This document shows positions 6,549 through 10,997 of a stretch of DNA of 10,997 bases, piece after piece. Each line of letters begins with the position of its first letter. Within the stretch, counting starts at the first letter, position 1. Source of the DNA: Verrucomicrobiota bacterium (GTDB lineage Bacteria > Verrucomicrobiota > Verrucomicrobiia > Verrucomicrobiales > Verrucomicrobiaceae); contig JAIOQF010000176.1 in the NCBI GenBank assembly GCA_021413535.1, positions 1 through 10,997 of the forward strand. The letters are read 5' to 3'. The translations under genes and the position numbers were made by a program. The notes under the pieces are model-generated. The model saw only the letters and a list, made by a program, of their open reading frames with translations, had not been told where the DNA came from and did no database searches.

Positions 6549-8587
6549 TCCCTCTGCTTCTTCCGGCGGTGGTTGCCTTTCATGGATTCCCACCAGGGCG
6601 CCACCGTTTTGGAATCAACTTCTTTCCACTGCTTCCATTGCACGGCATTAAAGATTTTCTGGAGCGCGTCTTCAGGCACGGCATGGACAAGCGTGATGAG
6701 ATAACGGGGGACGATGTTGGAAGATCCGCGGCCAAACATGTTCATGAAATCGTCAAAATATTCAATAACGGCAGTCTGCAAAAGGGGTTCCAGTTTGGCG
6801 AACTGGTCGTTGCTCAGGTGATACCGGCGATTGAGTTCCGCCAGAATGCCCCAGGCATAGGCTCGCTGACGATAATTTTCACGCGCGGACACTTCGGCGC
6901 CCCAGGCTGTTTTTTGCTCCGTAGTGAGGGATTCGGCCAGTGCGTCCTTCCACACGGCATGTTCGCCATTTGCCCCTTCTTCTTCCCCAAAGTAGACGTC
7001 CTCACTTTCCAGTGACGCCAGTCGCGCGCGCAAGTCTTCGCCTTTGGCGCCCTGCATATTGCTGCGGGCCCAGGAGTCGATCTGCATGCGCCACTTGTCG
7101 AGCGCGTGTTCCACGGCGCCCTTGGCGGCTATCTCCAGATACGCTGACCGATCCGGCGATAATTTCACGACGCGTCGCACTTCGTCCAGCTTGGCGCTCA
7201 TCATCGCTGCCATTTCACTGCGCTTATCTGCGAGCCGTTTTTCGAAATGCGCCGCCAGGAGACTTTCATCATCGGGAATCTCCAGCTTTGCTTTTTTAGC
7301 CGGGACATCATCCTTCTTGTCATTTCCGGCGTCATTGGGATTTAACTTTTGAATGCTGATGCGTCGGATATTGCGCCCGTAGTTGTTGTTGAATTCGCCG
7401 CGGCCTGCGGCCTCCCATCGTTCCCACTGTCCGCCGTTCAACACCGTTTTAACTTCGTCAGCATTGAACAACGTCGCCAGCGTCAAGCTGATGCTTTCGT
7501 TGATGGATCTTTTTTTGGACTTGTCGGCCAGCGCCCTGGTCGCAAGCAGTTCCATTTTGCCGCGCTGCTCGCTGGAGAAAAGCACGTATTGATCCATCTC
7601 GGACAGGAACATCATGGCCAGTGCGCGGGTGCTGCGGCTGGCGCGTTCCTCGACTTCAGCCGCCCATCGCTTGTGTTCGTCCTCCCGGAGGATCGCCGTG
7701 ACACCTTTCACCCAGATGTCCCGGCTGGTTTCATCATTTTCACCATCGTCATCATCAACGGCTTCGTCGTCATCGTCGTTATTGTTGATGATATTGCGGG
7801 CGCTCATGATGATAGTTGCCCGACGTTCTTCGCTCATCGCCATCAGTTTTTTGATGGCGTTCAAGCGCAAGATTTCACCGGCGCGATCTGCGGAGGCTCC
7901 GGCGATTTTTTCCAGCTGCTGCACCCGATCCTCCGGCAGCGTGAGGAGCGTTTTGATGTCCTCGATTTCTGTTGTGAGAATGGTGGCGCGTGCCTGCCGC
8001 TTTTTCTCAATAAACGGCTTGAGATAGGTGGCGATCTGCTCATTAAGCTTGCGTTCTCGATCACTGGCAATTTGGTCGAGCGCGTTGAATTGCTCGATGG
8101 TGAGTATTGTTTTCAGCGCAGCTTTCCAGCCGGGGTCTTCCTCTGGTTTTCCGTAATCACCGGGAAATCCGCTGGGCACCAGCTGTTCTGCGTTCCATTG
8201 GGAGAGCATCACCAGCGCTCCTTCGCCTTCATTGCTCAGATAGGGCCGCAAACGGGTGTCGAATTCCTCCCGCCAGGGAACGAGCGAACGATCGACTGCC
8301 GGCTCCACTTCTTTTTCGAGTTTCAACTTCTGTTCGTCGCTCAGCTTGGTGACTTCTGAAATCTCGGCGATGATTTTTTTCATTTCCTCCAGCCGCAATT
8401 CACGCTTGAGCTTGACGGCATCCGTGGCGAGATCGTTGAGTGCTTTCTCTACTGCTTCCGGCAGCTTCATTTTCACTTTGGCTTTTGTCTCTGTGCCTTT
8501 GTCTTCGCACTGGATCGGGTGCGTCAGGCCGATGGCAAAACACGCCGCCAAGCAGGAAATGATGCCGCTGTGCCGGAGATGCATCAT
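6545..8587 (-). CDS. Secreted helical protein of unknown function with internal duplication
   Basis: I do not recognise a characterised family. Seen: 680 residues, an N-terminal export signal (SGIISCLAACFAIGLTHPIQC, no proper lipobox), then almost entirely charged helical sequence with no further membrane segment. A unit recurs: a helix with L.ped...LE..A..A, a Trp-led helix, an L-T-x-E-Q-like turn and an E...R helix. Clear examples are WKAALKTILTIEQFNALDQI (154-173), WVKGVTAILREDEHKRWAAE (292-311) and WKDALAESLTTEQKTAWGAE (546-565). Residues 207-395 and 465-656 align as two long copies, both ending in a QWxxW motif (QWERW, QWKQW); 73-180 is a partial third. The LTxxQ turn recalls periplasmic Spy/CpxP-like chaperones, but this is only a weak resemblance. 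A run of Asp/Glu (about 268-288) separates two helices. It starts in a 4-nt ATGA overlap with the upstream gene and ends in another with the toroid gene, so it is surely part of the same operon. Confidence 0.9.
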   Translation of the reverse strand: MMHLRHSGIISCLAACFAIGLTHPIQCEDKGTETKAKVKMKLPEAVEKALNDLATDAVKLKRELRLEEMKKIIAEISEVTKLSDEQKLKLEKEVEPAVDRSLVPWREEFDTRLRPYLSNEGEGALVMLSQWNAEQLVPSGFPGDYGKPEEDPGWKAALKTILTIEQFNALDQIASDRERKLNEQIATYLKPFIEKKRQARATILTTEIEDIKTLLTLPEDRVQQLEKIAGASADRAGEILRLNAIKKLMAMSEERRATIIMSARNIINNNDDDDEAVDDDDGENDETSRDIWVKGVTAILREDEHKRWAAEVEERASRSTRALAMMFLSEMDQYVLFSSEQRGKMELLATRALADKSKKRSINESISLTLATLFNADEVKTVLNGGQWERWEAAGRGEFNNNYGRNIRRISIQKLNPNDAGNDKKDDVPAKKAKLEIPDDESLLAAHFEKRLADKRSEMAAMMSAKLDEVRRVVKLSPDRSAYLEIAAKGAVEHALDKWRMQIDSWARSNMQGAKGEDLRARLASLESEDVYFGEEEGANGEHAVWKDALAESLTTEQKTAWGAEVSARENYRQRAYAWGILAELNRRYHLSNDQFAKLEPLLQTAVIEYFDDFMNMFGRGSSNIVPRYLITLVHAVPEDALQKIFNAVQWKQWKEVDSKTVAPWWESMKGNHRRKKQRE
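6550..6555 (-). promoter_or_regulatory. Probable Shine-Dalgarno for the toroid gene
   Basis: AGAGGG on the coding strand lies just before the doubled ATGATG. It is too close to the first ATG (6548, 1-nt spacer) but only slightly tight for the second (6545, 4-nt spacer), so translation may really begin at 6545. It sits inside the last codons of the upstream gene. Confidence 0.4.
6620..7195 (-). repeat. Second copy of internal protein duplication in the 680-residue secreted protein
   Basis: Encodes residues 465-656, collinear with residues 207-395 and with the order of sub-motifs kept. It lacks the Asp/Glu-rich insert of the first copy; in its place is a different acidic segment (ESEDVYFGEEEGANGE, 527-542). 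Confidence 0.7.
7403..7969 (-). repeat. First copy of internal protein duplication in the 680-residue secreted protein
   Basis: Encodes residues 207-395. It aligns by eye with residues 465-656: EIEDIKTLLTLPEDRVQQLE against KLDEVRRVVKLSPDRSAYLE, KRWAAEVEER against TAWGAEVSAR, FLSEMDQYVLFSSEQRGKME against ILAELNRRYHLSNDQFAKLE, and NGGQWERW against NAVQWKQW. Similarity is at protein level only, so the duplication is old. Confidence 0.7.
7724..7786 (-). other. Asp/Glu-rich low-complexity stretch
   Basis: Encodes residues 268-288 (NNNDDDDEAVDDDDGENDET and neighbours) of the secreted helical protein. The underlying GAT/GAC-rich DNA is a degenerate triplet repeat. It lies between two repeat helices and is probably a surface loop; whether it binds cations cannot be told from sequence. 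Confidence 0.85.
8584..8587 (-). other. ATGA stop/start overlap joining two genes
   Basis: The DUF4175-like gene ends with TGA at 8586-8584, and the next gene starts with ATG at 8587-8585, followed at once by a second in-frame ATG. A GGGGG stretch ends 9 nt upstream of the first ATG and could act as a weak ribosome site. Such overlaps usually mean translational coupling. Confidence 0.85.
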
Positions 8588-10997
8588 GGTTGCGTGCCCC
8601 CGAGAGCTTCGAGCTTGTTGAAATAAACATCCAATCCATTTTTGAATTCTTCGGGGAATTCCCGGCCCGCATGTCCGGTGGACTGGCCGACATTTCGATT
8701 CACTCGTTCCGCGTCCGGGTTCGCGCCCGGGCCGAGTTCCGACAATGCAGCCAGCGAAGATGTTTCCGAGCCGCCGCCACTTTGACCGGGGCTGCTGCCT
8801 CCGCCGCCACCGCCTTTTGAACTTTGGCGCTTGGCTTGAAGCAGCAACTCGATGGCCTCGGTCTCCGCAGCTATGGTTGTCGGCCCGGTTTCCGGAGCAT
8901 CCAGCAAGCCCCCCGCTTCATCCATGACGTGCTTCACGGCTTCGAGAAGCTGCAATTCCTTGCCGAATTTCTGGCCGCCTTCCGGCAGCATGAGAATGGC
9001 ATCGAATGCGCTCCGGGTCAGGATGGCAATTTTTTCCTGCTTGCGTGCCAGCGGGCTCGTTTTTTCAAGATACGCATCTTTGGCCAACGCGGGCCGGGCA
9101 TTTTCCATTTCGCGTGTCTGATCGCGCAGCATCATCTCGTCGCGCAGGGCTTGCATGACCATGAGGACAATTTCCGGCGGCAGGCTGTCGCTGCTTGTGC
9201 TTTTGGATTTGCATTCCTTGCACTCGCTGGCACCGACCATCTCCTCGGCCCAGCGATCCAGGGTGTCCGCCCAATATTCAGATGCGGAGATCGAGCGCCC
9301 GCTTAAATTTGCGATGGTATGTTCACCGGTGCGCGCCAGTGCGCTGACGATCTCGGTGGATTTCATCTGGTCGAGCACGTTCTTGAAACGCAGATCCTGC
9401 TTCCGCTGGAAGTAAGCTTCCAGATCACCCTGGATGAGCGAGACGATGTCACTTTCACTCTTGGCGCGGCCGGCGATGAAGCCGGATTGATCCGCCACGG
9501 CGGGCAGCACGTCCTGCTTTTCCAAGCCGAAGGAGTTGAGCGTTTTGGTGTTCAAGTCCGAGGCGATGTTCATCTGATGCTTGGATGCCGACTTGAGCCG
9601 CTTCACGAAAGTGCTCGCTTCCAAACTGGCGAGGATGTCGCCGAGCTGATCCGCAACCTTGGCGAATTCCGCGAGCAGATCACGCTGCACCTTCACGGCG
9701 CTGTCCATTTTTTCCTGCGCAGCGGACTCAGGCGGTTTCTGATCTGCTTCATCTTTCTTGGCGCCCGGAGCAGCGGCCAACTGAGTTGTCGGCAGACCGA
9801 GCTTGCTGGCACCCGGTGGTTTCGGTTTTGCGTTTGGATCTTGCGGCGGTGCTTCCGGTGGTTTGCTGAATCCACCTTCCTTGTCCGTGATGCTCGGCGC
9901 GGGCGGCTTGGGTGGCGCATTGGGGTCGGTTGGGGGAGCTTGTTGCGCGCCAGAAGGCAGATTGCCCTGGCTCAACTGCGGTGCAGTGGGCGGTGACGAT
10001 TTCGATTCCTGCGGCTGACCGTTTGGCTTCTGATTCGACGGGTTGCCATTCTGCGCTGATTTATTTTCCTGGCCCGGTTTTCCATTGGGATCCTGCTGGC
10101 TTGCTGGTTTGCCGGCCTCGGCGCTTGCGGTCTGCTTGAGTAAGTCATTCACGCTAGGCATGCGCTGCGTGGCGATGTCCTTGAGCGATTTTAACATCGT
10201 GGCCCACGATTCCAGTCGTATTGCATCGAACTCCGGATTTTTCGTCGCCTGCTCGACTAGTTGCTTGCCTGCCTGTGTGAGACTGCCCAGGCGATCTGCG
10301 TTGGCGTTCTCCGCCGCAGCTTGCTGGCTGACGCGCCGGCGATTCTCCGGCCGGTCGAGTTCCGCTGCTGTGAGCGAACGCAGTTCTTTGTTGGTTGCGT
10401 GCAACTGCTGCTCACGCTCATAACTTTCGCGGGCGTATTGGAGCCACTTGCCGAGCTGCTCGGTGAGCCAGAGCGCGTGGTCAGTTTTGTTCAAGATGTG
10501 AACCACGAATGTTGCTGAATACGCGCGCTTCCGGCCCGGCAAAAAATCGTCCGCCCAAGCTCTGATTTCGAGCGACTGCGGCGGCACGCCCTCGCGCTCA
10601 GCGCAGAAAGTTGCACGTGCAGTCATCTCTTTTTTTTCTGATTCGCCGGCGGCGGCTATTTTGTCGCCATGTGCGGGCTTGGTGTCGCCAGTGCTTTGGC
10701 CCACGCCGTTCCATTCCAGACCGGCGCGTTTAATGCCGAAATCATCGGCGACGGACAAATCGAAATTCAGCACTTCGGAATCGAGCACCACCTGCTCTTT
10801 TGTTTCGCGACGGGCGCTGATCTTTGGTGCTTCATCGCCAACGGCGTTCACTTTCAGGATCAGTGGATCACGCGGCGTGAGTCCGTCGATGTCTTTCCAC
10901 TCGAACTTGTGCTCGGTCGAGCTTGTGACCAGTTGAAACGCCGTGTTCAGTTTGTCTCCAGCTACTGATTGCCCGGCGCCATCCATCTTGGCTGCCG
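8584..10997 (-). CDS. DUF4175-like envelope protein (N-terminus beyond window edge)
   Basis: The reading frame is open to the right edge, so the ATG at 10986 is not assumed to be the true start; 803 codons are visible. Numbered from that ATG: 50-95 is an Ig-like beta segment (VGDEAPKISARRETKEQVVL, then LSVADDFGIKRAGLEWNG), typical of the large DUF4175-type proteins of planctomycetes and verrucomicrobia, which normally carry membrane helices at the missing N-terminus. 165-290 is helical and charged; 295-425 is a Pro/Gln/Asn/Lys-rich linker with DPNAPPKPPAPS and DPNAKPKPPGAS; 427-720 is helical, with a Cys pair in ECKECKSK (589-592); 724-739 is Gly/Ser-rich; the end is LDVYFNKLEALGGTQP. Function is unknown. 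In related genomes such genes often lie with MoxR ATPase and vWA (Bat-like) genes; those would be upstream, outside this window. The stop overlaps the next start by 4 nt. The family name is recalled from sequence style, not searched. Confidence 0.88.
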   Translation of the reverse strand, partial: AAKMDGAGQSVAGDKLNTAFQLVTSSTEHKFEWKDIDGLTPRDPLILKVNAVGDEAPKISARRETKEQVVLDSEVLNFDLSVADDFGIKRAGLEWNGVGQSTGDTKPAHGDKIAAAGESEKKEMTARATFCAEREGVPPQSLEIRAWADDFLPGRKRAYSATFVVHILNKTDHALWLTEQLGKWLQYARESYEREQQLHATNKELRSLTAAELDRPENRRRVSQQAAAENANADRLGSLTQAGKQLVEQATKNPEFDAIRLESWATMLKSLKDIATQRMPSVNDLLKQTASAEAGKPASQQDPNGKPGQENKSAQNGNPSNQKPNGQPQESKSSPPTAPQLSQGNLPSGAQQAPPTDPNAPPKPPAPSITDKEGGFSKPPEAPPQDPNAKPKPPGASKLGLPTTQLAAAPGAKKDEADQKPPESAAQEKMDSAVKVQRDLLAEFAKVADQLGDILASLEASTFVKRLKSASKHQMNIASDLNTKTLNSFGLEKQDVLPAVADQSGFIAGRAKSESDIVSLIQGDLEAYFQRKQDLRFKNVLDQMKSTEIVSALARTGEHTIANLSGRSISASEYWADTLDRWAEEMVGASECKECKSKSTSSDSLPPEIVLMVMQALRDEMMLRDQTREMENARPALAKDAYLEKTSPLARKQEKIAILTRSAFDAILMLPEGGQKFGKELQLLEAVKHVMDEAGGLLDAPETGPTTIAAETEAIELLLQAKRQSSKGGGGGGSSPGQSGGGSETSSLAALSELGPGANPDAERVNRNVGQSTGHAGREFPEEFKNGLDVYFNKLEALGGTQP
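8770..8817 (-). other. Gly/Ser-rich linker near C-terminus
   Basis: Encodes about residues 724-739 (KGGGGGGSSPGQSGGG) of the DUF4175-like protein, separating the main helical region from a conserved-looking C-terminal tail of about 60 residues. Confidence 0.85.
9712..10104 (-). other. Pro/Gln/Asn-rich disordered linker region
   Basis: Encodes about residues 295-425 (counted from the ATG at 10986) of the DUF4175-like protein. It is dominated by P, Q, N, K and A, with short imperfect repeats (QQDPNGKPGQ, TDPNAPPKPP, QDPNAKPKPP). It joins the N-terminal Ig/helical part to the C-terminal helical part and is probably extended, possibly spanning the periplasm or cell wall. Confidence 0.85.

Noticed and set aside
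6549..6593. Longer N-terminus for the toroid protein (ATG at 6593)
   Set aside because: It would overlap the upstream gene by 49 nt and push the export signal further from the N-terminus. The ATGATG at 6548/6545 has a purine-rich site and mirrors the neighbouring junction. It is not fully excluded.
7724..7786. Triplet-like repeat considered as a microsatellite or CRISPR-like array
   Set aside because: It is an irregular mix of GAT/GAC/GAA codons encoding Asp/Glu, with no fixed unit or spacers, and is explained by an acidic protein loop.
7349..8359. 336-residue open frame on the plus strand
   Set aside because: It lies wholly antisense to the secreted helical protein. Its translation is rich in F, H, R and V without recognisable motifs, as expected for the reverse of a charged, GC-rich coding frame.

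Overview
The window is a solid block of genes on the minus strand. Transcription runs from the right edge (10997) to the left edge (1). There are six coding regions. The first transcribed (a large envelope protein) and the last (nadE) are cut by the window edges. Almost no DNA is non-coding: the longest gap is about 31 nt (2149-2179), and the other junctions are 4- or 11-nt overlaps or a 4-nt gap. I see no RNA gene, insertion sequence, CRISPR array, convincing promoter or terminator.

Organism: the content points to the Planctomycetota-Verrucomicrobiota-Lentisphaerota group, most likely a verrucomicrobium. Three things suggest this. The CAAX-protease-related protein is of the kind that accompanies PEP-CTERM/exosortase systems. 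A long secreted protein ends in a TlpA-like thioredoxin domain. A DUF4175-like protein sits next to a squalene-cyclase-like toroid protein, an arrangement I associate with MoxR/vWA (Bat-like) operons of this group. This placement is inference from protein style, not from a marker gene.

Layout in transcription order. 10997-8584: a DUF4175-like protein, N-terminus missing, with an Ig-like segment, helical regions, a long Pro/Gln/Asn-rich linker and a Gly-rich tail. 8587-6545: a secreted 680-residue helical protein with an internal duplication. 6548-5415: a secreted alpha/alpha-toroid protein (prenyltransferase/squalene-cyclase fold). 5425-2180: a 1081-residue secreted protein with about eight small beta-type repeats, two probable jelly-roll inserts and a C-terminal thioredoxin domain with WCGPC. 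2148-1408: a membrane CPBP/CAAX protease-related protein. 1403-1: glutamine-dependent NAD+ synthetase, cut near its C-terminus.

The first four genes overlap each other. Three of them carry N-terminal signal segments, and the DUF4175-like protein is expected to be membrane-anchored from its relatives. They look like a translationally coupled set of cell-envelope proteins, probably the tail of a MoxR/Bat-like operon. Their joint job is unknown, and this is the part of the window most worth following up. The protease and nadE follow in the same direction but have no obvious functional link to the four.
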